Shown here in pieces: positions 17,427-26,821 of a stretch of 64,000 nt of DNA. This DNA is from Anaerolineales bacterium. GTDB lineage: Bacteria > Chloroflexota > Anaerolineae > Anaerolineales > UBA11579. Each line of letters opens with the position of its first letter. The stretch's first letter is position 1. Position numbers and translations under genes: made by a program. The stretch lies in assembly GCA_021463845.1 (NCBI GenBank), contig JAJTXV010000001.1, positions 710,174-774,173 on the forward strand, given 5' to 3'. The notes below the pieces were generated by a model. That model was not told where the DNA came from. It worked only from the letters and a program-made list of their open reading frames with translations, and did no database searches.

Positions 17427-18295
17427 GCACCACCCAGCCCCACAGCTCTCTCGCCGGCGCGGCGACGGACGCAGTCCACCGTCAAGCGCTGTTTGAAGTG
17501 GAGACTCCGCAGCGCAAGCTGGCCGATCTAGTCCTGGATGAGGATACCCTAGCGCATATCCGCGCCTTGCTCACCAAGATCCGCCACCACCGGCTGCTGT
17601 ATGAAGAGTTCGGCCTACGTGAGATCGACCCCTACGGTGGACGCACCGCGATCAACTTCTACGGGCCGCCGGGCACGGGCAAGAGCATGGCAGCCGAATC
17701 AATTGCGGGTGAGCTCGGCATGGGCATCATCCGCGCCAACTATGCCGAGATCGAGTCGAAATTTGTAGGCGAGACGCCTAAGAACATCAAGGCTGCTTTT
17801 GCCAAAGCAGAAGACGCCAACGCGGTACTCTTCTTCGATGAGGCTGATTCCATCCTAGGCAAACGGTTAAGCAGCATTACTCAAAGCACAGATCATGCGG
17901 TCAATGTAAGCCGCTCCGTAATGCTGTTGGAGCTGGATCATTTCTCCGGCGTCGTCGTCTTCGCCACCAACCTGGCTTCCAACTATGATGCCGCCTTCAC
18001 ACGCCGCATTCTTGGCCATATAGCCATGCCGCTGCCCGATGAAGCCGCGCGGCTGCGGCTTTGGCGGCGCCATATCCCCAACCGGCTGCCAGTGCAGCTT
18101 ACGGAAGGCGACTGGTCTCGGCTGGTAGCCACAACCGAGGGTCTAGCGGGCGGCGACATCCTCAGCGCCGTGCTGTACGCCGCCTCGCTGGCTGTGGAGA
18201 GACACGGTGCACTGGCAATCGTAAACTTGGACGACTTTCTGATGGCTGTGAAGGCAGGAAAACAAGCGAAGCGGGAAGTCGGAAAAGCAGGCTAA
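17423..18295 (+). CDS. AAA+ ATPase (classical, SpoVK/p97-like single AAA)
   Basis: Walker A NFYGPPGTGKSMAAE, Walker B AVLFFDEADSILGKR, VVFATNLASNYDAAFTRRI; ATGA overlap with MerR gene. Confidence 0.9.
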   Translation: MSTTQPHSSLAGAATDAVHRQALFEVETPQRKLADLVLDEDTLAHIRALLTKIRHHRLLYEEFGLREIDPYGGRTAINFYGPPGTGKSMAAESIAGELGMGIIRANYAEIESKFVGETPKNIKAAFAKAEDANAVLFFDEADSILGKRLSSITQSTDHAVNVSRSVMLLELDHFSGVVVFATNLASNYDAAFTRRILGHIAMPLPDEAARLRLWRRHIPNRLPVQLTEGDWSRLVATTEGLAGGDILSAVLYAASLAVERHGALAIVNLDDFLMAVKAGKQAKREVGKAG

Positions 18296-18296
18296 C

Positions 18297-18327
18297 AAAA
18301 GAGCACGGCGAACGCCGTGCTCTTTTT
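18297..18327. terminator. intrinsic terminator (copy 2, identical to 16559-16589)
   Basis: AAAAGAGCACGGCGAACGCCGTGCTCTTTTT. Confidence 0.9.
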
Positions 18328-18348
18328 GTCTACTCGAACTGCGACCAG

Positions 18349-18810
18349 TTACTTACCCAACTCCACATCCCCATAGGTCCAGAAGCGGTTCACAAAAAAA
18401 TTCCAGAACAGCACAATGCCGATGGCCCCACCCAACGCCAGATTGTGCGACACCGAGTATAGGCTGAGCCCGAACGGCATCTGGCGGCCAACCAACAGGC
18501 GATCGAACAGGTTCGCCAGGCCATTGAAGATCGGCGTGCGGATCAGCAGGCCGGCCAGGTTCACCAGGCCGTACTGCGCCAGCTGCGTGGTCCACGGCTT
18601 GGAGCGCGAATCTTTATAGGTCCATTTGCGGTTCAGAATGAAGTTGCTGGTGACCGCCGCCAGGAAGGAGCCTGCCTGGCTCAGCAGCGGCAGCACATGC
18701 AGCACATTCAACATTACGTTGAAGACCGCAAAATCCACCAAGGCGCCGATCGCGCCTACAGTGGAAAAGCGCGCGAAGCGCTTGATCTCACGCCGTTTGC
18801 TGCGCACCAT
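18349..18810 (-). CDS. GtrA family membrane protein
   Basis: FARFSTVGAIGALVDFAVFNVMLNVL...AGSFLAAVTSNFILNRKWTYKDS...NFFVNRFWTYGD. Confidence 0.9.
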   Translation of the reverse strand: MVRSKRREIKRFARFSTVGAIGALVDFAVFNVMLNVLHVLPLLSQAGSFLAAVTSNFILNRKWTYKDSRSKPWTTQLAQYGLVNLAGLLIRTPIFNGLANLFDRLLVGRQMPFGLSLYSVSHNLALGGAIGIVLFWNFFVNRFWTYGDVELGK

Positions 18811-19769
18811 TACTGCAACCCCAGCTCTTCACGAAAATACTGGATGGTCTTGCCAAGCCCGTCCCGCAGCGAGATGGTCGGCCCCCACTGCAACCACTCG
18901 CGCGCCCGGGTGATGTCCGGCTGGCGGCGCAGCGGGTCGCCCGCCAGGAACTGCTTCTCCTGATAGACCAGCCCGGCCTTCTTGCCGACAAGGCCATCGA
19001 TCTCTTTGGCGAACTGTTCGATGGTGATCTCGTCCGGGTTGCCAATGTTGACCGGCTCGTGAATATCCGAGATCAGCAAGCGGTAGATGCCCTCGATCAG
19101 GTCATCCACATAGCAGAAGCTGCGCGTCTGCTGCCCGTCTCCGTAGATGGTGAGCTGCTCGCCGCGCAAGGCCTGCTGGATGAAGTTGGCCACGGCGCGG
19201 CCATCATCCACATGCATACGCGGGCCGTAGGTATTGAAGATGCGCACGATGCAGGTGTTGACCTTGTGGAAGCGGTGATACGCCATCGTCAGCGCCTCAG
19301 CGAAGCGCTTGGCCTCGTCGTACACCGAGCGCTCGCCGATCGGGTCCACGTGGCCCCAGTAGCTTTCTTTTTGCGGGTGCTCAAGCGGGTCACCGTAGAT
19401 CTCGCTGGTGGAAGCCAGCATAAAGCGGGCCTTGTTGGCAAATGCCACGCCCAGCGTATTGTGCGTTCCGAGCGCGCCGGCCTTCATGGTCTGAATGGGC
19501 AGATTGGGATAGCCGATGGGCGAATTGGGGTTGGGGCTGGCCGGCGAAGCAAAGTGCATGACCGCGTCCAGCTTGCCCGGCACAGAGATATAGTTCGAAA
19601 CATCGTGCCTGATGAAGAGAAAGCGCTCATTAGTGCTCAGGTGAGCCAGGTTCTCCGGCTTGCCGGTGACAAAATTGTCCATGCCCACCACTTCGTGCCC
19701 CTCAGCCAGCAGGCGGTCACACAAATGCGAGCCCAAAAAGCCCGCAGCGCCAGTTACCAATATTCGCAT
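18810..19769 (-). CDS. NAD-dependent epimerase/dehydratase (UDP-glucuronate decarboxylase-like)
   Basis: [82 protein letters not shown]. Confidence 0.92.
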   Translation of the reverse strand: MRILVTGAAGFLGSHLCDRLLAEGHEVVGMDNFVTGKPENLAHLSTNERFLFIRHDVSNYISVPGKLDAVMHFASPASPNPNSPIGYPNLPIQTMKAGALGTHNTLGVAFANKARFMLASTSEIYGDPLEHPQKESYWGHVDPIGERSVYDEAKRFAEALTMAYHRFHKVNTCIVRIFNTYGPRMHVDDGRAVANFIQQALRGEQLTIYGDGQQTRSFCYVDDLIEGIYRLLISDIHEPVNIGNPDEITIEQFAKEIDGLVGKKAGLVYQEKQFLAGDPLRRQPDITRAREWLQWGPTISLRDGLGKTIQYFREELGLQ

Positions 19770-19833
19770 GTACGCTCTCTTTTAAGTTTGGAGTGCTGCT
19801 AACAGCTTCTCATTTTAACACGCTGTGAAATCA

Positions 19834-20020
19834 TCCACAGATGAACACAGATACGGGAACATCTGCCGCAGATAAACGCAGATGAAACACAGATACTTCA
19901 CGCTAAATCACTACGAAAAAAAGGAGACCATTAACGAAAGCTCACAGCATATTGTTTGTTTTCGTGCCTTGTGGTTAGGGTTTGATTTTCATCTGCGTGT
20001 ATCTGCGTTTATCTGCGGCA
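19834..20020. repeat. decayed MITE-like inverted repeat of the ATCTGCGTTTATCTGCGG family
   Basis: 20-bp perfect arms TGCCGCAGATAAACGCAGAT (19864-19883) / ATCTGCGTTTATCTGCGGCA (20001-20020). Confidence 0.8.
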
Positions 20021-20023
20021 AAG

Positions 20024-21586
20024 CTACTCCCAGTCCACCGCGCCCACCAGGCCATCGCCGGTCAGCTGGCGCGCCTCGCCCGTCAGCACGTTCACGATCC
20101 ACAGGTTGCCCTGGTACACGAACGCCAGCATGCTGCCAGCCTCGGCGCTCGGCGACCAGGCCAGACGCTGCGGCTGCAGGCCGGCCGCGCCCTGCGGCGG
20201 AAACAGCGCCATGCTGTTTCCGCTCTCTGGCGCCAGCACCATCAGCTCATAGCTGCTGATGTCGCTCTGGGTGGGCGTGAAGGCCCGCAGGTACGCCACC
20301 TGCCCGCCGCCGGGCTCCGGCGCCGGGTTGGCAAACATGCCCACATTTTGCGCCAGGCGACGCAGCTCGCCGCCCGGCTGCAGCGCCACCAGGTCAAATA
20401 ATTGCGAGCGCTGCTGCGTCTCCACTCCGCTCTGCTCGGCATGCTCCACCGTATACAGCCAGCCATCATCACCCCACGCCAGGGTCGGCATCCAGGCCCA
20501 ATCGCTGTTGGTCTGGTATGGGGTCAGCGACAGCCAGGTCTCCAGGCGGTCCGTGTCAATGTTTGCGCCGCCGACTGCATCCGGCCGGGTGAAGGCCAGC
20601 GTCTCGCCGTCCGCGCTCCAGGCGAAGCTGCTGCCCCACCAGCTATACAGGCTGTCGGTGCGCCGCACCGGCAGCCCCGAACGCGGCTCGGTCACTTCAC
20701 CGCCGGGCGTAAAGTTGATGAACTGCAAGTCATTGTTGGCGGCCCAGCCCGGCGGGTTAAGGCTGGGCTCCACGGTCGAATAGGCGATCTGCGTGCCGCT
20801 GCCAGAGGTCCAACCCGCGTAGTGCACCACATTGCTTACACCAAGCTCGATCATCCGCAGGTCATTCAGGCTGACCACCCACAGGCTATTGATCTGGCCT
20901 TCCTCCTCGCTGGCCCGCGAGAACAGCAGCCAATCCCCATCCGGCGAGAGTTCAAAGATGCGCCCGTCGAGGTCACCGCTGGTGACCAGCGGCTGGCGCG
21001 AGCCGGTGTTGTCCTCCAGCAGCCAGGCGTTGCCGCCTGCCAGGAAGGCCAGCCGGCCCGGGATACTGACCGAGCTGAATGGCGACTGCGCCCCGATCAT
21101 GACGATCTCTTCGACCGGCGCAGTGATGACTTGCGAGCGCACCACCGTGCGCGAGACCAGCTCGCCATCGTCATACAACAAGCGATAGGTGACTTCTTCC
21201 AGCCCGTTGACGCCGTTCTGGATCAGGCGCTGCTCGCCTACCGCCAGGGCTTCGTTCTGCAAGGTGAGCGAGACGAACGGCAGCGGCCGCTCTTCCACTT
21301 CGTAGGCTTCTTCCACCCGCACCACGCGCACCTCGTCGCCGTCGGCCAGCTGCGCCAGGCTGTGCGGGTCGCTGCGGTCCAGCGGCCCGAGCGTGACGCC
21401 GGCGGCCTGCAGCGCGTCGGTGACGCGGCTGCCCGCTGCCACGCTGACGGCGCGGCTCTCGCCATCCGCCGTGACCTGCACGGTGATCTGAGCCGCGGAC
21501 GCGGCCGGGCTGCAGGCCGCCAAGGCCAACAGCAGGCTCAACAATGGGGCGTATAAGGCCCGCTGGTATAATGCGCGCTTGCTCAT
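20024..21586 (-). CDS. lipoprotein with DUF348/G5-like N-terminus and TolB/WD40-like C-terminal repeats
   Basis: Lipobox LLLALAACSP; ITVQVTADGESRAVSVAAGSRVTDALQAAGVTLGPLDR...EEVTYRLLYDDGELVSRTVVRSQVITAPVEEIVMIGA (G5-like), then LSPDGDWLLFSR-type repeats; start reset to 21586. Confidence 0.75.
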   Translation of the reverse strand: MSKRALYQRALYAPLLSLLLALAACSPAASAAQITVQVTADGESRAVSVAAGSRVTDALQAAGVTLGPLDRSDPHSLAQLADGDEVRVVRVEEAYEVEERPLPFVSLTLQNEALAVGEQRLIQNGVNGLEEVTYRLLYDDGELVSRTVVRSQVITAPVEEIVMIGAQSPFSSVSIPGRLAFLAGGNAWLLEDNTGSRQPLVTSGDLDGRIFELSPDGDWLLFSRASEEEGQINSLWVVSLNDLRMIELGVSNVVHYAGWTSGSGTQIAYSTVEPSLNPPGWAANNDLQFINFTPGGEVTEPRSGLPVRRTDSLYSWWGSSFAWSADGETLAFTRPDAVGGANIDTDRLETWLSLTPYQTNSDWAWMPTLAWGDDGWLYTVEHAEQSGVETQQRSQLFDLVALQPGGELRRLAQNVGMFANPAPEPGGGQVAYLRAFTPTQSDISSYELMVLAPESGNSMALFPPQGAAGLQPQRLAWSPSAEAGSMLAFVYQGNLWIVNVLTGEARQLTGDGLVGAVDWE

Positions 21587-21607
21587 GAAAGGTAGAGAAA
21601 ATATAGC

Positions 21608-22195
21608 ATGGCGGCAAAAAAAGCATCGGAAACAGCAAGCGAAGAAAAACTCTCCCTTGAAGCGCGCATTGAAGCGCTGCTCTTCGTTGCCCCAGGCCTG
21701 GTGGCCGTGAACCAATTGGCCACCGCGCTGGATGTGCCCGCCAAGCAAGTTGAGTCTGCTCTGCCTGCCGTCGAAGAAGCCTTCGCCACCCGCGGCATCC
21801 GCCTGCAGCGCTACCGCGGCGAGCTGCGCCTCATCAGCGCGCCGGAAGCCGCGCCGCTGGTCGAGCGCTTCCTGCACCTCGAGGCCACCACCCGCCTCAG
21901 CGCCGCCGCCCTGGAGTGCCTCGCCATCGTGGCTTACCAGCAGCCCATCACCCGCCCGCAGATCGATTCAGTGCGCGGTGTCAACAGCGATAGCTCGATC
22001 CGCTCGCTGCTGACCCACGGCCTGGTGGAAGAAGCCGGTCGCGCCGATGGCCCCGGCCGCCCGATCCTGTACTCCACCACCTCCGAATTCCTGCAGCATT
22101 TTGGCCTGAGCAAGATCGAAGATCTGCCCAAGCTGAATCTGGAAAATCTGGCTTCACAAACCCAATTGCCAAGCCTGCCAGACCTTAAAGCCTGA
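21608..22195 (+). CDS. scpB: segregation and condensation protein B
   Basis: LEARIEALLFVAPGLVAVNQLATAL...CLAIVAYQQPITRPQIDSVRGVNSDSSIRSLLTHGLVEEAGRADGPGRPILYSTTSEFLQHFGL. Confidence 0.95.
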   Translation: MAAKKASETASEEKLSLEARIEALLFVAPGLVAVNQLATALDVPAKQVESALPAVEEAFATRGIRLQRYRGELRLISAPEAAPLVERFLHLEATTRLSAAALECLAIVAYQQPITRPQIDSVRGVNSDSSIRSLLTHGLVEEAGRADGPGRPILYSTTSEFLQHFGLSKIEDLPKLNLENLASQTQLPSLPDLKA

Positions 22196-22388
22196 AACTG
22201 GCCTCAAAAAGCCCGTAAAACGCGTCACCAACTCTGATCTTTGGGGTTGATTCATTTTCGCTTTACCCCTTATAATTTCATTCTCCATTCTGGCGTTTAG
22301 TATACGAAATACCTACGCAGGTACTGACGTACTACTAAATGGGCCTATCCAGGCCAGTCATACCAAATCTTGTAAGGAGAAAAGATTT

Positions 22389-23501
22389 ATGACCAAGAAG
22401 CTGTACCCTGTTTTGGGTCTGCTGCTGGCCACCGCGGTGCTCCTCGCCGCCTGTGGCGGTAGCCCCGCCCCTGCCACCGGTGAAGCCCCGGTCGTCGAGC
22501 AGCCCACCGCTGCTCCCGCCGAGATCATCTTCACCACCCCCTCTGGCTACGGTGTAACCCTGGAAGCCGTGCAGTCCCGCGGCAACCTCATCTGCGGTGT
22601 TAACTCGCAGGTGCCTGGTTTCGGTTACGTTGATGCCGACGGCAACTTCTCCGGTGTGGACGTGGACTACTGCCGCGCGCTGGCCGCCGCCATCTTTGGC
22701 GATGCCACCGCGGTTGAGTTCCGCCCCGTCACCGCTGCCGAGCGCTTCACCGCTCTGCAGTCCGGCGAAATTGACGTGCTGAGCCGCAACACCACTTGGA
22801 GCACCCTGCGTGACACCGAGCTGGGCGGCAACTTCGTTCACACCACCTTCTATGATGGTCAGGGCCTCATGGTCCGCGAAGACAGCGGCATCACTGACAT
22901 CGCCGGCCTCGACGGCGGTACGATCTGCGTGCAGACCGGTACCACCACCGAGCTGAACCTGGCTGACGTCTTCGCCGCCGCCGGCGTGTCCTACACCCCG
23001 GCCGTCTTCGAAGATGCCGATGGCACCTTCGCCGCTTACGCTGAGGGCCGCTGTGACGCCGTCACCACCGACAAGTCCGGCTTAGTTTCCCGCCGCACGG
23101 TGCTGGCTGACCCGGATGCTCACGTGATCCTGGATGTCACCATGTCCAAGGAGCCCCTGGGCCCCATGGTTCGCCACGGTGATGACCAGTGGTTCGACAT
23201 TGCGCAGTGGACCGTGTTCGCTCTGATCTCCGCTGAGGAGTTCGGCGTCACCTCCGCCAATGTTGACAGCATGATGACCAGCTCCAACCCCGAAGTCCTG
23301 CGTATGCTGGGCGCCGAGGGTGAGTTGGGCGCTGCCCTGGGCCTGAGCGCTGACTGGGCGTACAACGTCATCAGCCAGGTCGGCAACTACGAAGAGGTCT
23401 ACAACCGCAGCCTGGGTCCGGACACTCCGACCTACATCCCCCGCGGTCTGAACAGCCTCTACACCGAAGGCGGTCTGCTCTACGCTCCGCCCTTCCGCTA
23501 G
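22389..23501 (+). CDS. aapJ: general L-amino acid ABC transporter substrate-binding lipoprotein (AapJ-like)
   Basis: LAACGGSPAP lipobox; LEAVQSRGNLICGVNSQVPGFGYVDADGNFSGVDVDYCRALAAAIFGDATAVEFRPVTAAERFTALQSGEIDVLSRNTTWS. Confidence 0.93.
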   Translation: MTKKLYPVLGLLLATAVLLAACGGSPAPATGEAPVVEQPTAAPAEIIFTTPSGYGVTLEAVQSRGNLICGVNSQVPGFGYVDADGNFSGVDVDYCRALAAAIFGDATAVEFRPVTAAERFTALQSGEIDVLSRNTTWSTLRDTELGGNFVHTTFYDGQGLMVREDSGITDIAGLDGGTICVQTGTTTELNLADVFAAAGVSYTPAVFEDADGTFAAYAEGRCDAVTTDKSGLVSRRTVLADPDAHVILDVTMSKEPLGPMVRHGDDQWFDIAQWTVFALISAEEFGVTSANVDSMMTSSNPEVLRMLGAEGELGAALGLSADWAYNVISQVGNYEEVYNRSLGPDTPTYIPRGLNSLYTEGGLLYAPPFR

Positions 23502-23527
23502 ACCGGCTTACCTGTAACACGAACACG

Positions 23528-23559
23528 ATACGGGGGCGGGCACATGCCCGCCCCCGTAT
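23528..23559 (+). promoter_or_regulatory. intercistronic hairpin between aapJ and aapQ
   Basis: 14-bp perfect stem ATACGGGGGCGGGC-ACAT-GCCCGCCCCCGTAT. Confidence 0.85.
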
Positions 23560-23578
23560 TTGTAAGTAGGAGGAATGC

Positions 23579-24760
23579 ATGGCAAACGCCCCCAAAGCCC
23601 ATGCCAACCCGCCCTTCTGGAGAGACGAGCGGGTGCTCAGATTGCTGGCCCAGGTCGCCTTTGGCGCCGCAGTATTGATCTTTGGCTACTTTCTGATCCA
23701 GAACATGGTGAACGGCCTGCGCCAGCAGGGCACCACTCTGGGCATCGGCTTCCTGCAGAACACGGCCGGCTTTGACCTGGCCGAAACGCTCAACAACTAC
23801 ACGCGCAGCTCCCCATACTTTCACGCGTTCCTGGCCGGCTTGTACAACACCCTGCTGGTCAGTGCAATTGGCATTGTTTTGTCCACCATCCTCGGCATCA
23901 TTCTGGGCGTGGCGCGCCTCTCCAGCAATGTGCTGGTGCGCGGGCTGGCCACTGCCTACCTGGAGCTGATGCGCAACCTGTCTTTATTAGTATTCCTCAT
24001 CTTTTGGTATCTGGGCGTGTTCCTCAAACTACCCCTCGTAAAAGACGCGGTGATCTGGCCGGGCGACATCATTCTGACCAATCGCGGCATCGGCATTCCC
24101 TGGGGCATCCCCACCGAAACCTGGCCGGCTTTCAAGCTGTTCCTGTTCGGCGGCCTGGCCTTGGCAATTCTCATCATCGTCGCCTTCCACTTCCAGGGCA
24201 AGCGCACCGGCAAGGCCCCGCTGGCCATCGTGTGGGCGCCGCTGGCCTTTGCGGCCGTAGCCGCCGCCGGCTGGTTCTTGCAGCCCAGCGCCCCCCTCAG
24301 TCTCGATCTGCCCGCCGTGCAGGGCCTCAACATCCGCGGCGGCCGCATCTTTACGCCCGAGTTCATGGCGCTGGTGTCCGGCCTGGTGCTGTACACCGCC
24401 GCCTTCATCGGCGAGGTAGTGCGCGCCGGCATCCAGGCCGTTTCCAAAGGCCAGGTGGAAGCCGCCCGCGCCATCGGCCTGACCAGCTTCCAAACCCTGC
24501 GCCTGGTGGTCTTCCCCCAGGCTCTGCAAGTCATCATCCCCCCGCTGACCAGCCAGTACCTCAACCTCACCAAGAACTCCTCGCTGGCGATCGCCGTGGG
24601 CTACCCAGACCTGTTCTACGTATCCAACACCATCCTGAACCAGAGTGGCCGCGCTGTGGAGATGATCACCCTGGTGATGCTGACCTACTTGATGTTCAGC
24701 CTGATCACTTCGATCTTCATGAACTGGTACAACGCCCGCGTGCGTTTGGTGGAGCGCTAA
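23579..24760 (+). CDS. aapQ: amino acid ABC transporter permease (AapQ-like)
   Basis: VVRAGIQAVSKGQVEAARAIGLTSFQTLRLVVFPQALQVIIPPLTSQYLNLTKNSSLAIAVGY. Confidence 0.92.
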   Translation: MANAPKAHANPPFWRDERVLRLLAQVAFGAAVLIFGYFLIQNMVNGLRQQGTTLGIGFLQNTAGFDLAETLNNYTRSSPYFHAFLAGLYNTLLVSAIGIVLSTILGIILGVARLSSNVLVRGLATAYLELMRNLSLLVFLIFWYLGVFLKLPLVKDAVIWPGDIILTNRGIGIPWGIPTETWPAFKLFLFGGLALAILIIVAFHFQGKRTGKAPLAIVWAPLAFAAVAAAGWFLQPSAPLSLDLPAVQGLNIRGGRIFTPEFMALVSGLVLYTAAFIGEVVRAGIQAVSKGQVEAARAIGLTSFQTLRLVVFPQALQVIIPPLTSQYLNLTKNSSLAIAVGYPDLFYVSNTILNQSGRAVEMITLVMLTYLMFSLITSIFMNWYNARVRLVER

Positions 24761-25960
24761 ATGACCGCCAATACAACCGTCAAGCCGCCGCTGGCTGAAC
24801 GCCCGACCCTGCTGGGCTGGCTGCGCAAGAACCTGTTCAACTCCTGGGGCAACGCCATCCTCACTGTGGCGGCCGGCTGGCTGACCTTTGTCACCCTGCG
24901 CGGCTTGCTCACCTGGGTCTTCACCGAAGCCGACTGGACCGTGATCCAGACCAACCTGCGCCTGATCCTGTTGGGTCAGTACCCCATCGCCGAAGTCTGG
25001 CGCATCTGGGTTTCGATGCTGCTGCTAGCCTTCCTGATCGGTAACTCGCTCTCCATCTGGGGCAAGGGCAAGACCTCCACCCGCTTCACCGTCGGCCTGA
25101 TGGGCTTGCTGTTCGCCCTGGCCTTCGTGGTCAGCGGCCCCTCGCGCACCTGGCTGCTGGCCATGGGCGCGGTGTTGGGCGCCGGCTGGTGGCTGGCTCG
25201 CGGCGCAGGCAAGGCTATGCGCAACGTAGTGGGAATTGGCTGGGTGGTCTGGCCGCCCATCTTCATCCTGCTACTGCGCGGCTTCACCCCCGATGAAGGT
25301 TTCCTGCCTCTGGTAGGCACGAACCTGTGGGGCGGCCTGATGCTGACCTTCATGCTCACCATCGTGGGCATCGTGTTCTCGTTCCCCATCGGTGTGCTGC
25401 TGGCCCTCGGCCGCCAGTCAGACCTGCGCATCGTGCGCTGGTTCTGCATCACCTTTATCGAGGTGGTGCGCGGCGTGCCGCTCATCACCATCCTGTTCAT
25501 GGCCCAGCTCATGCTGCCGCTGTTCCTGCCCTCGGGCCTCACCATCGATCGTGTGCTGCGCGCCATGGTGGGCATCACGCTGTTCAGTGCCGCCTACCTG
25601 GCTGAAAATGTGCGCGGCGGCCTCCAGGCCATCCCCAAAGGCCAATACGAGGCCGCCTACGCCCTGGGCCTCAGCAACCCGCTGTCCATGGGCCTCATCA
25701 TCCTGCCCCAGGCCCTGCGCCTCATCATCCCCATCCTGGTCGGCCAATTCATCGCCCTGTTCAAGGACACGGCCCTGGTGGCCATCGTAGGCTTGTTCGA
25801 TCTGGTGGGCATTGCCCGCACAGTGCTGGCCCAGCCGGCCTTCCTGGGCACCCACCGCGAGGTCTACGCTTTCATTTCACTGCTGTACTGGGTGTTTAGC
25901 TACGCCATGTCCTACGTCAGTATCCGCCTGGAAGATTCGCTGGGCGTAGGCAAACGATAA
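24761..25960 (+). CDS. aapM: amino acid ABC transporter permease (AapM-like)
   Basis: FIEVVRGVPLITILFMAQLMLPLFLP...ENVRGGLQAIPKGQYEAAYALGLSNPLSMGLIILPQALRLIIPILVGQFI. Confidence 0.92.
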   Translation: MTANTTVKPPLAERPTLLGWLRKNLFNSWGNAILTVAAGWLTFVTLRGLLTWVFTEADWTVIQTNLRLILLGQYPIAEVWRIWVSMLLLAFLIGNSLSIWGKGKTSTRFTVGLMGLLFALAFVVSGPSRTWLLAMGAVLGAGWWLARGAGKAMRNVVGIGWVVWPPIFILLLRGFTPDEGFLPLVGTNLWGGLMLTFMLTIVGIVFSFPIGVLLALGRQSDLRIVRWFCITFIEVVRGVPLITILFMAQLMLPLFLPSGLTIDRVLRAMVGITLFSAAYLAENVRGGLQAIPKGQYEAAYALGLSNPLSMGLIILPQALRLIIPILVGQFIALFKDTALVAIVGLFDLVGIARTVLAQPAFLGTHREVYAFISLLYWVFSYAMSYVSIRLEDSLGVGKR

Positions 25961-25975
25961 GTTGCGAGGAGAACC

Positions 25976-26725
25976 ATGACCGCTGACAAAACCCCGATCA
26001 TCATCGCCAAGGATGTGCACAAATGGTTTGGCGACTTTCACGCCCTGCGCGGCGTGAGCATGGAAGTGAAGCAAGGTGAAGTGATCGTGATCTTCGGGCC
26101 GTCCGGCTCGGGCAAGTCCACCTTCATCCGCACCATCAACCATCTCGAAGAGCACCAGCAGGGTGACATCGTGGTGGACGGCATCGAGCTGAGCCACGAT
26201 GTGCGCAACATCGAGAAAATTCGCGAGGAGACCGGTATGGTCTTCCAGCAGTTCAATCTGTTTCCTCACCTCACCGTGCTGCAGAACATCAGCCTGGCCC
26301 CCATCTGGGTCAAAAAGTGGGACAAGCCGCGTGCTGAAGCCAAGGCTATGGAGCTTCTCAAACGGGTCGGCATCCCCGAGCAGGCCAACAAGTACCCCGG
26401 CCAGCTCTCCGGCGGCCAACAGCAGCGCGTCGCCATCGCCCGCGCCCTGGCCATGGAGCCCAAGATCATGCTCTTCGACGAGCCCACCAGCGCCCTGGAC
26501 CCCGAAATGATCAAGGAAGTGCTGGACGCCATGATCGAGCTGGCCAAGACCGGAATGACCATGCTGGTGGTCACCCACGAGATGGGCTTCGCCCGCGCCG
26601 TAGCCGACCGCATGTTTTTCTTCGACAAGGGTGAGATCGTGGAAAGCGGCACCCCCGACGAGATCTTCAAGGCTCCCAAAGAAGCCCGCACCAAGCTGTT
26701 CCTCTCGCAGATCCTGCATCACTAG
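25976..26725 (+). CDS. aapP: amino acid ABC transporter ATP-binding protein (AapP-like)
   Basis: Walker [13 protein letters not shown], signature [35 protein letters not shown]. Confidence 0.95.
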   Translation: MTADKTPIIIAKDVHKWFGDFHALRGVSMEVKQGEVIVIFGPSGSGKSTFIRTINHLEEHQQGDIVVDGIELSHDVRNIEKIREETGMVFQQFNLFPHLTVLQNISLAPIWVKKWDKPRAEAKAMELLKRVGIPEQANKYPGQLSGGQQQRVAIARALAMEPKIMLFDEPTSALDPEMIKEVLDAMIELAKTGMTMLVVTHEMGFARAVADRMFFFDKGEIVESGTPDEIFKAPKEARTKLFLSQILHH

Positions 26726-26777
26726 GAAGCGATCAGCTGTCAGCTTTCCGCCATCAGCTTTCAGCCATCAGCCAAGC

Positions 26778-26810
26778 AAAAAGAGCGCACGAAGTGCGCT
26801 CTTTTTTTTA
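26778..26810. terminator. intrinsic terminator after aap operon
   Basis: AAAAAGAGCGCACGAAGTGCGCTCTTTTTTTTA. Confidence 0.9.
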
Positions 26811-26821
26811 TGTGCAATGTG

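Noticed and set aside
20402-21556. 384-aa plus-strand ORF
   Set aside because: Antisense shadow of the G5/TolB-like lipoprotein gene
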